This document shows, piece after piece, positions 1 to 11,290 of a DNA stretch of 64,000 nucleotides. The stretch is taken from contig NC_056727.1 of assembly GCF_019279795.1 (NCBI RefSeq), forward strand, positions 1,210,936,077 to 1,211,000,076. Reading direction: 5' to 3'. Below the pieces are notes generated by a model. That model saw only the letters and a program-made list of their open reading frames with translations. It was not told the origin of the DNA and did no database searches. Origin of the DNA: Protopterus annectens (lineage: Eukaryota > Chordata > Ceratodontiformes > Protopteridae). The position numbers and the translations under genes are program-made. Position 1 is the first letter of the stretch. Each line of letters opens with the position of its first letter.

Positions 1-81
1 AATCAGCAAAAGCAACAGGGACCTCCAAAGCAGACACCCAAGCATCCTCCACCCCCCAACACAAACCATGAAACACATACT

Positions 82-600
82 TCACAAAACCAGTGTGCCA
101 CGCAATCACAGCCCTTAAGGCAAAATAACATATCCAACACACTAGTAATAGGTGACTCTATATAGTCAGGCACACTGACGTCCCACTCACTAGGCTGAAT
201 AAGGAGAAGGTTACTGTTAGCTGCCTGTCAGGTGCCAGGATCCGCTGCATAACAACACAAGCACTCAGGTCACTCCAGAACAAGTACAAATACGACTCTG
301 TCATTGTCCATGTTGGTGTGAATGACCTGAGCCGTACCTCCCTGGACTACATGAAAAGAGACATGGAAGAGCTCTCTGATCACATAGCCCAGTCCAGTAT
401 GACCCTGACCGTGAGTAGTATCCTGCTCTCACCAAGAATGATACCATGGTATAAAGAAAAAATTATCAATTTCAACAATTGGCTAAGCTTCTGGTGTCAT
501 TCAAAGGGGATCCAGTGTCAGTCAGCCTGGGAAGACATGCTCGACAAGCCACACTGCTTCACTAGAGATGGCTTGCACCTGTCACCCTTAGGCTTTTGAA
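82..600 (+). pseudogene. LINE copy A ORF1 C-terminal part, SGNH esterase domain (broken)
   Basis: The translation contains the SGNH block I serine motif (VIGDSI near 145-165), a conserved GVND (near 318-330) and a C-terminal DGLHLS (near 570-585) carrying the catalytic Asp/His pair. CR1-clade ORF1 proteins often carry such an esterase, thought to act on lipid or membrane contacts or in RNP assembly. A two-base insertion at about 157 breaks the frame directly after the GDS serine motif compared with copy B. A stop follows LGF at 597-599. The N-terminal zinc motif lies off the window but is visible in copy D. Confidence 0.8.
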
Positions 601-3229
601 TACTGGCCAAGGCTCTTGCCACCCCTATAGTGCCTTTTTTAGGCAAGGCTCAAAAGACAAACCCACCGCCGTAAATAGCACAAGTAACAAAAAACTGAGG
701 GTAATGCTGCTCAGTGCCAGAAGTCTAAATCTCAAAATGCACGCACTCCTCAGTATGGAGAAAATCAATATATGTGCAGTAACAGAAACCTGGTTTAAGG
801 CTCCAGAGAGCACCCCAGCACTACCAGGCTACAACTCATATCATACATTTCGGCCAAAAACCCCAGACCAAAATACAAAAGGTGGGGGCGTATCCATAGT
901 CATCAAGGATACTCACACCTCCAGGTTAGTGGCACAGCACGATGCTTCAGAGATCATCCACGCACAACTAACAATGGGCAAAACTGCAATTCAAATTGTA
1001 GCTTGCTACAGATCACCCACCATGTCCCTGGATCCCCATTCCGCATTTCTGGAAACACTGGGAAATATAAAGGTCCTACCAAACACTCTGATATTGGGTG
1101 ATTTCAATTACCCAAACATTAACTGGGAGAACTACTCAAGCACTAACTCCCTTGCCCAACATTTCCTAGAATTTATAAACTCAAACACCCTGGATCAACT
1201 GGTCAATACCCCCACTGGAGGGGACAACATATTGGACATGGTCATCACCAACATGGGCGACCGGTGTTCCACACCTGAGGTCAACCCCTCGCTGGTTAGA
1301 TCTGACCATAAACTAATCACTCTGGATATCCGCATTCTGCCCCCACCCCCGGTCAAAGAAACCACCATGAAAAATTTTTCAAAAGCAAACTTCACATTAC
1401 TTAAGACTGAGGTGGAAAGTTTCAAAGCCCCCATGCTAAACGATAGCGCTGCCCAAGCTGCAAAATCTTTTACTAATGCACTCTACGGGCACCTACAAGA
1501 ATGCATGGCTCCTGCTATCCCATGCAAAACCAAGACTCACTCCTCTAAGAAAAGGAAACCAGTCTGGTGGACCCCTGCCATAAACAAGCTATACAATAGA
1601 AGGAGGAAACTAGTACAGAAAAGAGAAAAATCCCAAGAAAGGAAGACATCCCTGATCAGTATCAGCAAGAAACTACGTTCCCTCATAAAATCATCCAAGG
1701 CTAGCTTCGAAAGAAAAATTGCCAAGGACTCCAAAGATAACCACAACTCATTATTTAGCTATGTCAAGAATCTAAGTGGCAGTTCTCAGATCTGCTAGCA
1801 GTTAGCGCAGAATGGCACAAAATACACTGACACGACTGATATTGCCAACATCTTGGCAGACAGGTTCAGTGCAAACTTCACCCCTTTCTCACCCCCAAAA
1901 GGGCCCATAACCATACCAGAAGAATATAGTGCACCTGAAATCACAGACACTCAGGTTAAAACAGCCCTCTCCAAAGCCAAAAACACAGCATCAATAAGAC
2001 CAGACAGTGTCCCAGGCTGCGTCCTACCTGAGCTCAAAGATGAACTAACCCCTCACCTAAACACACTGTTTAAACTCAGCCTCTCCCACAGGCTATGTGC
2101 CCAGAGAGTGGCACACAGCAATGGTTATGCCGCTCCACAAAGGTAGAGCCACAACAGACCCTGGGAACTATCGCCCTATAAGCCTGACTAGCTTCGTCTG
2201 CAAGGCTATGGAGCGCATCATCGTGGATCTCATTAACAGAGACATTGGGAACCTCCAAACACTGGACCCTACCCAGTTCAGCTTTGTTAAGGACAGATCA
2301 CGCCTCCTAAACCTGGTGGACTTCTTTGAGACAGTTACCAAGGCTATAGATGAGGGAAAGGTGGTCCACACAGCCTATCTAGACCTCGCAAAGGCCTTCA
2401 AGACCATTCCCCATTCTGGTATTATAGACAAGCTCACCAGCCTGAGCATAAACCCCCACATCACGAGATGGGTTGCCAACTGGCTCATGGACAGAACCCA
2501 CATGATAAAAGAGTTGTGGGAGCTAGGTCTGACTCTAAACTGGTTACAAGTGGCACTCCCCAGAGCTCAGTCCTAGGACCCCTCCTGTTTGGTATATACT
2601 TCTCAAAGGTACAAGCAAGCACAGGAGGTCTATGGCTGATCAAGTTCGCAGACGACTGCAAACTAGGGGCTATAATTGACTCTCCAGCTGACACAGACAT
2701 CCTGCAAAAGGGTCTCACTGAGACAGATACCTGGTGTCAAAACCATGGCCTCAAGCTAAATGCCAAAAAGTGCATAGTCATCCCCTTTGGAAAAAACAAA
2801 GTATCCACAAACTACCACATAGGTGGTAGCCCCCTAAATACGGAAGACGAAATAAGGGATCTGGGGACCCAAGTAGATAGTAATCTCTCCTTTGATAATC
2901 ACATTGCAAAAGTGGTTAGAAAATCCTTCTATGTGGCCCACCTAATCACAAAAGGGTTTGCATCCAGATCAAAAGAGGTCATTGTGCCTATCTACGCATC
3001 ACACATCCGACCCATGATAGAGTACAATGCCCCATTTGGGATGTACCCTACAAGACACCTGCAACAGCTGGAAAGACCACAGAAGTACATCACCAAGAGG
3101 ATCACTGGCCTCAAACAGATGCCCTATGCAGCTCGACCGAAGAAACTCCAGCTGTACTCTGGTGCATACCGCCTACTCAAAGGTGATCTATGCCTGACAT
3201 ACAAGGCCATGTCCAACCCAGAATTGATT
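596..3229 (+). pseudogene. LINE copy A ORF2, endonuclease-reverse transcriptase (broken)
   Basis: The endonuclease part (about 700-1340) has AVTETW, GDFNYPNINW and RSDHKL, the APE catalytic blocks. A basic linker with PVWWTPAINKLYN follows. The reverse transcriptase shows NYRPISLTS, AYLDLAKAFKTIPHSG (the usual FD is FK here), SVLGPLLFGIYF and KFADDCKLG, so the catalytic Asp pair remains. The C-terminal region with RPQKYITKRITGL is typical of the family. Damage: an in-frame TAG at 1796-1798, a frameshift near 2090, another near 2505, and a cut C-terminus at 3229. A normal start would be the Met of MLLSARSLN near 700; upstream frame-open sequence belongs to the ORF1/ORF2 junction. Confidence 0.88.
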
Positions 3230-3778
3230 GACTATGATAAAGATATTGATAGGTTCATACCCTTTATGTATTTATTCTTATACTTAGTAGATAATATTTA
3301 CTGAATATGCAATGCTGCTATTAATTTTAAACTCACACAGATGTTAGTTGGTTGAAGGAAGGTAAGCAATGACAGCAGGTAAATGATTTATCTGCATACC
3401 ATAAAATTGTTGTAAACCACTTCCTGCTATAATGTTGTTTTAGTGTTATGTCTTGCCCATTGGGATAATATATATGTTCTTCAGTAAATAGTATTAGATA
3501 AAGTGTTTTAGCCACTAAATAAGCCCTGGTATGCATCTTCCATTGAAGAATCTAGAATGAAATAACTAATTGTTTAATTGTTTAATTGTTTGATTGATTT
3601 TATTATATTGATTGTTTTAATTAATTGAATTGAATTTGCATAAAAAGGCATTAGGAACTCTGTGTAATAGACCTGAAGAAGCGTGCCTTTTGGATGCACG
3701 CGAAAGCGCTTATCTCCATTTTTACAATAAAGAACTGGATTTTACTCGTGGTGGTTTGACTCCTATTTCTCTACTGTG
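3230..3778 (+). mobile_element. Probable Penelope-like element terminal fragment, second family
   Basis: No coding sequence is visible. The 3' part (3660-3778) has the same plan as the terminal region of the PLEs at 51.5-57.7 kb: a CTGAnGA box, a short hairpin, GAAAGCGCT, then an AT-rich stretch with AATAAA-like sequence (3727). The rest is AT-rich, including a TTAATTG-type run near 3570-3640. Assignment rests on this shared terminal architecture only. The fragment sits between two copies of the same 328-bp LINE segment. Confidence 0.45.
3671..3716 (+). ncRNA. Candidate hammerhead-like ribozyme fold in PLE terminus
   Basis: The sequence reads CTGAAGA (3673-3679), one extra A, a perfect 6-bp stem GCGTGC/GCACGC (3681-3686 with 3696-3701), then GAAA (3702-3705), GCGC and TTA. 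That is the hammerhead order: CUGANGA, stem II, GAAA, very short stem III, cleavage-site-like UH. Hammerheads are known in Penelope-like element terminal repeats. The extra A before stem II and the minimal stem III leave activity doubtful. Confidence 0.4.
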
Positions 3779-4032
3779 ACATTGCAAAAGTGGTTAGAAA
3801 ATCCTTCTATGTGGTCCACCTAATCACAAAAGGGTTTGCATCCAGATCAAAAGAGGTCATTGTGCCCATCTACGCATCACACATCCGACCCATGATAGAG
3901 TACAATGCCCCATTTGGGATGTACCCTACAAGACACCTGCAACAGCTGGAAAGACCACAGAAGTACATCACCAAGAGGATCACTGGCCTCAAACAGATGC
4001 CCTGTGCAGCTCGACTGAAGAAACTCCAGCTA
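3779..4032 (+). mobile_element. CR1-like LINE copy A', 5' segment (duplicate of 2902-3155)
   Basis: This segment encodes the ORF2 region from VRKSFYVVHLITKG to the AARLKKLQL part. It matches copy A at 2902-3155 with about four differences in 252 bases. Its continuation is at 7547, because LINE copy B is inserted exactly at the end of this segment (after CTCCAGCT). Together with 7547-7623 it makes a 328-bp direct duplicate of the 3' end of copy A. Confidence 0.88.
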
Positions 4033-4035
4033 AAC

Positions 4036-4577
4036 CACAAAATCAGTGTGCAAAGCAGTCACTGCCCTTAAGGCCAAATACAACACCAAACATACTTGTC
4101 ATAGGTGACTCCATAGTCAGACACACTGACGTCCCACTCACCAGGCTGAACAAGGAGAGAGTCACAGTAAGCTGCCTATCGGGCGCTAGAATCCGCCACA
4201 TAACACAAGCACTCGGGTCACTCCACAGCAAGTACAAATATGACACAGTCATTGTCCATGCTGGTGTGAACAACCTGAGACGTACCTCCCTGGACTACAT
4301 GAAAAGAGACATAGAGGAGCTCTCTGATTATGTAGCCCAGGCAGGTATGACCCTGACCCTGAGCAGTATCCTTCCTTCACCAAGAATGATGCCACAACAT
4401 AGAGACAAGATGATCAGCTTTAACAATTGGCTTAATTTCTGGTGTCATTCAAAGGGGATCCAGTGTCTGTCTGCCTGGGATGACATGCTTGACAAGCCAC
4501 GCTGCTTCCCAAGGGACGGCTTGCACCTGTCACCCTGGGATTCCGGATATTGGCTAAGGCTCTTGCCACCCCCATAG
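4036..4577 (+). pseudogene. LINE copy B ORF1 C-terminal part, SGNH esterase domain
   Basis: The frame is open from the 5' truncation through PNILVIGDSIVRHTDVPL (GDS serine at about 4104-4112), HAGVNN (near 4260-4270) and DGLHLSP (near 4520-4535). These are the SGNH hydrolase blocks, with serine and the C-terminal Asp/His kept; block III has GVNN where the family has GVND. A one-base deletion near 4531 diverts the last residues compared with copy C, giving an early stop at 4575-4577. Part of the 5' side of ORF1 is missing by truncation. It is the cleanest esterase domain in the window. Confidence 0.8.
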
Positions 4578-4650
4578 TGCCTTTTTTAGGCAAGGCTCAA
4601 ATTCTAAACCTACCACCCTAGAAAACAAAAATGGGAAGAAACTAAGGGTA

Positions 4651-7437
4651 ATGCTGCTCAATGCCAGAAGTCTAAATCTCAAAATGCACGCTCTCGAGGC
4701 CCTTCTCAGTATGGAGAACATCGATGTCTGTGCTGTGACTGAAACCTGGTTCAAGGCTCCTGAGAGCACCTCGGCACTATCAGGTTTTACCTCATATCAT
4801 GCGTTCTGGCCCAAAAACCCGGACCACACCACAAAAGGAGGGGGTGTATCCATATTCATCAAGGATACCCACACCTCCAGGTTGGTGGCAACGCACGAAG
4901 CATCGGAAACCATTCAGGTGCAATTAACCATAGGCAAAACTGCTCTACAATTTGTAGCATGCTACAGGCCACCCTCTCAAACTCAGGAACCCCACACAGC
5001 CTTCCTGAAGACACTGGAGGGTATAAATGTATCTCCAAACACCATTATATTGGGTGACTTCAACTACCCGAATATAGACTGGGAACATTACTCAAGCCCC
5101 AACTTTCTAGCCCAAAGGTTCCTGGAGTTCATAAATTCAAATGCCATGGAACAACTAGTCACCGTTCCCACAAGAGGAGAAAATATACTAGATCTCATCA
5201 TCACAAACATGGGGACAAAATGCTCCACACTGGAAGTATATCCCTCATTGGTGAGATCAGATCACAAACTTATCTCACTGGAAATCCACATCCCGCCCCT
5301 ACCCCAAACAAAAAGACCACAGTGAAGAACTTCTCTAAAGCAAACTTCACACTACTCAAGACTGGTGTGGTATCCTTCAAGGCCCCCGAGCCAGTGGAAA
5401 CCACAACCCAAGCTGCGGAAGCCCTTACAAATGCCTTCTACGAACACCTCCAGGACTGCATGGATCAGGCAATCCCTAATAAAACCAAGACTCTTTCCAC
5501 CAAGGGCAAACGTCCAGTCTGGTGGACCCGAGCCATAAACAAACTTTACAATAAGAGGAGAAAGCTGTTACATGATAGAGCAAAATCCATAAAAGAGAAG
5601 ACACCCTTGATCATTATTAGTAAAAAAATACGAGCACTCATAAAATCATCCAAGGCCAAATTTGAGAGAAAAATTGCAATAGATTCAAAAGACAATCATA
5701 AGGCCTTCTTCAGCTATGTTAGAAACCTGGGTGGAAACTCCCAGATATGCGCAGAATTAGTCCAAAATGATACAAAAATCACTGAACCCACAGACATTGC
5801 CAACGTACTGGCAGACAGGTTCAGTGCAAACTTCACCCCCCCCCAAAAGGAGAGATAACTATCCCAGCGGAGTGTAGCCTCCCAGACATCTCTAATGCGC
5901 AGGTGAAAGCTGCTCTCTCTAAAGCTAAAAACACAGCATCAATGGGACCGGATGGTGTCCCAGGCTGTGTGCTACACGAACTCAATGAGGAACTAAACCC
6001 ACATATAAGGCAGCTGTTTAATCTTAGCCTTACCACAGGACACGTGCCCAAGGAGTGGCGTACGGCAACTGTGGTCCCACTCCACAAAGGCGGTACCTCT
6101 ACGGACCCTGGAAATTACCGCCCCATAAGCTTAACAAGCCTGGTCTGCAAAGCTATGGAGAGGATCATAATGGAACTCATAAACAAAGACATAGGGGACT
6201 TGCAGACATTGGACCCGGCCCAGTTTGGCTTTGTCAAGGGCAGATCATGCCTTTTGAACTTGGTCAACTTCTTCGAAACAGTCACCAAGGCCATTGATGA
6301 GGGAAAGGCAGTCCATACAGCCTACCTTGACCTTGCAAAGCTTTTGACACAATACCCCACTCGGGTATTATAGAGAAACTTACCAGCTTAAATGTAAACC
6401 CATATGTCACAAGATGGGTTGCAAACTGGCTAAAGGACAGAACCCACAGGGTTAGAGTTGCTGGCGCCATGTCAGACTCCAAGCCGGTCACAAGTGGGGT
6501 CCCACAGGGCTCAGTCCTTGGCCCCCTGTTGTTCGGCATCTACTTCTCAGAAGTACAGGCAAACATAGGAGGACTATGGCTGACAAAGTTTGCAGATGAC
6601 TGCAAACTGGGCCATAGTGGAAAGTACATCGGACACAGATATCCTTCAGAGGATCTCACGGAAACTGATAACTGGTGCCAGAGCCATGGCCTGAAGTTAA
6701 ATGCCAAAAAATGTATAGTCATACCCTTCAGGAAAAACAAGGTAACCCCAAGCTACCATATAGGTGGCAATCCATTAAGCACAGAAGCGGTTATCAGGGA
6801 CCTGGGGACCCAGGTTGACAGTGGCCTTTCTTTTGACACTCACATTGCTAAAGTGGTTAGAAAGACCTTCTACATTGCCCACCTGATCATGAAGGGATTC
6901 ACATCCAGATCAAGTGAGATCATTGTTCCCCTGTACTCTTCACTTATCAGACCAATGATCGAGTACAATGCCCCATTCGGGATGTATCTCACCCGACACC
7001 TGCAGCAATTGGAGAGACCCCAAAAGTTCCTCACCAAAAGGATAAAGGGACTCCAAAATCTGTCATATGCTGCCAGACTGAAGAAACTCCAGCTCTATTC
7101 AGTCGCATACCGCCTGCTCAGAGGTGACCTGTGCCTGACATACAAGGCCATGTCCTACCCGGAATTAATGGACATGCTCCACCTCAAAAAATCCAAATCT
7201 ACCAGATCCACTAGAGCAAGCGACTTAAACCTTAGCACGGATATAAATAGGACATGCTGGAGGGATAGATTTGTCACCCAGAGACTCCCTATGCTGTGGA
7301 ATAGAATCCCAGTCCATGTGAGGCAGAGCACCTCGCTGGCTCTGTTCAAGAGAAATCTTGACTGGTGGATGGGAGATCGTAGGTTTACCCCGGGAATCAT
7401 CTCCGTGTCACTGCTGGACAGAGGCACAACAAACTAA
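4651..7437 (+). pseudogene. LINE copy B ORF2, endonuclease-reverse transcriptase (three frameshifts)
   Basis: The likely native start is the ATG at 4651 (MLLNARSLN), about 35 bases after the expected ORF1 end. Frame one (4651-5325) holds the APE endonuclease with AVTETWF, GDFNYPNIDW and RSDHKLIS. The frame changes near 5320, again at a C-run near 5840, and again near 6345 inside the DLAKAF motif. The RT keeps GVPQGSVLGPLLFGIYF and KFADDCKLG. The last frame runs to 7437 and includes the family C-terminus (CWRDRFVTQRLPMLWN). All catalytic boxes are present, so the copy was probably active when inserted and decayed by indels. Confidence 0.88.
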
Positions 7438-7546
7438 TGGGCACAGTATTTTTTAACATAAGGGGTGGCGTAAGCCAAAAAACTTTAGGCTAGGCCTATA
7501 AATGCCTTAGGGCAGATAGCCTAGTATAAACCTATGAACCTATGAA

Positions 7547-7979
7547 CCTATACTCTGGTGCATACCGCCTACTCAAAGGTGATCTATGCCTGACATACAA
7601 GGCCATGTCCAACCCAGAATTGATGGACTTGCTCCACCTAAAGAAAACCATATCCCCTCAAGCCACACGCTCTAGGGATCTAAACCTCACCACAACAATA
7701 AATAGGACATGCTGGAGGGATAGATTCCTGTCCCAGAGACTTCCCATGCTTTGGAACAAGATTCCAGTCTACATTAGGCAGAGCTCCTCGCTAACACTCT
7801 TTAAAAGAAACCTTGACGAGTGGATGGGAAACAGAAACTTTACCCCGGGGATCACTTCAATTGCTCTGCTGGACAGAGGCACAGGGAACTAATCTAAGGG
7901 GGCAGAGAAAGCCAACACAGGCTAGGCTTATAAATGCCTTCGGGCAGATAGCCTAGTACCTACCTATGAACATATAAGT
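7547..7979 (+). mobile_element. CR1-like LINE copy A', 3' segment with 3' UTR
   Basis: This continues the segment at 3779-4032 across the copy B insertion. It encodes the ORF2 C-terminus (YKAMSNPELMDLLHLKK ... LPMLWNKIPVYIRQ) to a stop near 7890. The short 3' UTR contains the conserved GGCAGATAGCCTAGTA block and ends in a degenerate octamer tail near 7965-7979. It shares 7549-7625 with copy A 3155-3229 almost exactly. Confidence 0.85.
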
Positions 7980-8039
7980 GAATTATTCATGACCTATTCA
8001 TGCCTAGAAAAGTGTTCTTACAATTGCTATAATTTATAA

Positions 8040-9790
8040 TCCACCTACGGTCTCACTCTCTGCCTTCAAGGACATTATAGACATAATTTCCTCAATTTCC
8101 CAAAACAGTAATGGCATTCTTCCTTTATGTGACTTTAATGTAAACTTTCTTGGCCCATTCCAGCATGAACTTAATGGCTACCCCTTTAATCAATATATTT
8201 TTCAACTAAAAATGAGCCTGCAGTCCTAACATAACTACCAAAAATTACACCCTGTTTTAAAATTAAAAACTAAATAATAATAATAATAATAATAATCACA
8301 CCCTGCTTGACCTTCTTATCATAAACCAGCCTAGTAGAATTCATTCTACCCACATCTGTCCTGTCTGCATTAGTGACCATTATGCCATCACATTCACTTC
8401 TTTACAGGAAAAGCTTAAAGTATCCCATTCTTTACAACATATACTACCAATTATTTCTAATAATATAAACATTCTATGCAATGCCATAATTCCATTAACT
8501 GGTCAAAGTTTTATCAAACTTTATCTGTAATTACAGCTACAGCTTTCTTAATCTCTGTCCTACCACACCTTCAAAATCAATGTTGCCCGCATTTAAAATG
8601 CTTCTGTAAAGCAAACCATCTATTTTGGGTGACACCTCAAATATCGCTCTTCTTAGACAAAAATAAATTGCTTGGGCCATTTGGAAACATACCTAGTCCC
8701 CTACAGACCATAATTCTGGTATTACTTATACAGTCAAGCAAAAACACCGCTGGAAAACTAAAAACTATTTATATACATAGTTCATTTTGAAAAAAAAAAT
8801 GTTCTTAAAGGCTGTTTGAAAGCAAATAGTGTCCTGCATTCACTCGCCTCATATAATTTTTCAAACTAAATTTTGAGTTCTATACACTCTAACATCACTA
8901 CTTCTCTACTTGCCTTCCCCCACCCCTATTCATACCTTGTTTACCTCATTTTTATTAAAAAAGGATTTCTTCTAAAGAAATTTGCAGGCTGATTGAATCT
9001 CTTCCAAACCATTATTCTGTGGGCTCTGATGGCCTTTACTCTTGGTTTATTAAGTCATGTGGTGAAGAAATAGCACCCACCCCCGATACATCAGTACTTT
9101 AATGCATGTCTTAAAACATATACCTTCCCTAATCTGTAGAAAAAGTTCACCATTCTCATTTCTAACTACTGTAAGCCTGTTAGCATATCTGAATATAGAC
9201 TTATTTCTCTTCTTCCTCACTTTAATGAACTGCTTGAGAAAACTGTAAATGATCAGCTCACAGAATTCCTTTACAGGTACAATATCATGTCCCCCTATCA
9301 CATGGATTCAAGAAAGTAAGATACACCTATAGTCTAAACAAAAAAGTACTAAGATCGATAACTGTCACTTGATGGAGTTTCTGCTTACTGACTGCACTAA
9401 AAATTTAGCAGTAGTACTTTATTGAATTCACTTAGAACTTCCAGCTTTGGATCTGCAGCTACTGAATGGTTTGCTAGCTGTCTTTCAGACAGAAGTTTCT
9501 CAGCTTAGTCTAACAATTTTCTGTCATCCGCTCAAATAGTATTACAACTGTAGCTCAAGGCTCTGGCCTAGACCAATTTTTTTTTCTCAATCTTTATGCA
9601 TTTCTTTATGGAGATGACCTTGTTTTCTTTGAATCTGTCACTAACCACAAACATTTTTACATAACCTTTCAATCTACTATAAATAAATTTAATATATGGT
9701 TAACTGACAAGCAGCTTAATGGAATAATGTTTTTCAGCACTGCACAAAAACTAAAAACCTACCCATTACTTATAACAGTCAAGCCATTCA
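8040..9790 (+). mobile_element. Old LINE relic K, endonuclease and RT part
   Basis: Heavily decayed but readable in short pieces. There is an endonuclease block like LCDFNVNFLGPF near 8135, SDHYAITF near 8370-8395, an RT N-terminal block GSDGLYSWFIKS near 9018-9050, and a FASCLSDRS-type block near 9470-9490. The degraded RT palm lies near 9600-9700. The order is right for a Rex1/L2-type LINE in forward orientation. Stops are frequent. It contains a (TAA)n run at about 8276-8296. The coding trace ends where reverse LINE D begins, and a matching C-terminal trace is found at 18080-18700. Confidence 0.6.
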
Positions 9791-9888
9791 ACAGGGTTTC
9801 TTGTTCATAGGATCATAGGAAGTTACTAGGCTATTTGCCCTGAGGCCCTTATAAGCCTAGCCAAGAATTTAGCCCATACATAGACAAA

Positions 9889-11290
9889 TCAGTACCTGAT
9901 GCCCCTGTCCAGCAGGGACACAGGTGGAATCCCAGGGATGTATTTTCTATTTCCCATCCAGTTATCCAGATTGAGCTTAAAAAGGGGTAAAAAGGTACTC
10001 TTGACATGGAGAGGGAGTTTATTCCATGGATGGGGGAGTCTCTGGGACACAAATCTGTCCCACCAGCAAGTCCTATTGATGTCACAGACCAGGCTGAGGT
10101 CGCATGTGCGGGTTACTCGAGTGGAGCTTGACTTGCGGATATGTAGCAGTCCCATCAAGGCGGGGTCCGAGATCGTCTTGTATGCCAGAGAGAGGTCACC
10201 TCTGAGGAGTCTGTATGAAACAGAGTAGAGGCATAGGGATTTTAGCCTATCTGTCTATGGTAGATTTTTTGAGGCCCTAGTTTCTCCTGGTGAGGAACCT
10301 CTGTGGTCTCTCCAGCTGCTGCATGTGCTTTGCGAGGTACATGCTGAATGGGGCATTGTACTCAATAATGGGCCTTATAAGGGAAGAATACAGGAATGCT
10401 ATGACCTCCTTGTCCCTGGATGAGATACCCTTACTTATGAGGTGGGCCATGTAGAAAGCTTTCCGTACAATGGAAGCAACATGATGGTCAAAAGTCAGGC
10501 TGCTATCAATCTGGGTGTCCAAATCCCTCACGACTGACTGCGTGCTTAGAACATTGTTATTAATATGATAATTTGTGGGGACATCTCTCTCCCTAAAGGG
10601 GATGATGATGCATTTTTTTGTTTCAGCTTGAGGCCATGTTTCTGGCACCAGTCATTTGTTTGAGTGAGACCCTCTTGGAGGATGCCCACGTCAGTAGGGG
10701 AATTGATGACAGCTCCCAACTTGCAGGCATCTGCAAACTTGGTCAGCCATAGCCCACTGGTTTTGGCCTGTACCTCAGAAAGTATATCCCAAATAACAGA
10801 GGCCCCAAGACCGAACCCTGGGGTACACCACTCGATATGGGTCTACTGCTTGAGGTGGCTTCCCCTATTTTGACTAGGTGGGTTCTATCAGTGAGCCAGT
10901 TGGCTACCCATCTGGTAACATACGAACTGATGCCTAGTTGAGAGAGTTTATCTATTATGCCCAAGTGGGGAATAGTGTCGAAGGCTTTGGCCAGGTCAAG
11001 GTAGGTGGTGTGCACTGTCTTCCCCTCATCCATGGCTTTGGTGACTGTCTTGGAAAATTCGACCAAATTTAACAGATATGACCTCCCCTTGACGAAGCCA
11101 AACTGTGTGGGATTGAGTGTTTGGAGGTTGCCAATGTCCTAATTTATGAGGTCCATGATAATGCATTCCATGGATTTGCAGATCAGGTTAGTTAGGCTTA
11201 TGGGACTATAATTTCCCGGATCAGTGGACACTCAACCTTCGTGTAAAGGGATGACAGTGACTGTCCTCCACTCAGCTGGGACAAAACTGG
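9889..11290 (-). pseudogene. LINE copy D ORF2 remnant, reverse transcriptase only
   Basis: On the reverse strand from about 11290 downward: FVPAEWRTVTV, FVKGRSYLLNLVEF, YLDLAKAFDTIPHLGI and GVPQGSVLGPLLFGIYF. An interruption follows near the expected ADD box (10740), then a KCIIIPF block, RPQRFLTRR, and the C-terminal CDINRTCWWDRFVSQRLP. The pieces lie in at least three frames (10743-11066, 10277-10648, 9889-10158). The endonuclease is absent. The remnant begins exactly where the ORF1 text stops, which marks the internal deletion. Confidence 0.85.

Larger units (their letters stand above)
1..3229 (+). mobile_element. CR1-like LINE, copy A (3' truncated, runs off the left edge)
   Basis: This is a non-LTR retrotransposon in forward orientation. 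It holds the end of an ORF1 with an SGNH (GDSL) esterase domain, followed by an ORF2 with an APE-type endonuclease and a reverse transcriptase. The order and motifs match the CR1/L2/L3 group. The coding sequence stops abruptly near 3229, inside the ORF2 C-terminus, where unrelated DNA begins. The same LINE text resumes at 3779. Copy A is about 20% different by eye from copy B, so they are different subfamily members or ages. In-frame stops and frameshifts make it inactive. Confidence 0.9.
4033..7546 (+). mobile_element. CR1-like LINE, copy B (5' truncated, 3' complete)
   Basis: This is a 3.5-kb insertion with the second half of ORF1, a full-length but frameshifted ORF2, a short 3' UTR, and a 3' tail of CCTATGAA octamers at about 7528-7547. 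It is inserted inside copy A', whose 3' part resumes at about 7547 with TACTCTGGTGCATACCGCC. CR1-clade elements characteristically end in short tandem octamers and lack poly(A). I see no clear target-site duplication; one base at the junction appears lost. Confidence 0.9.
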
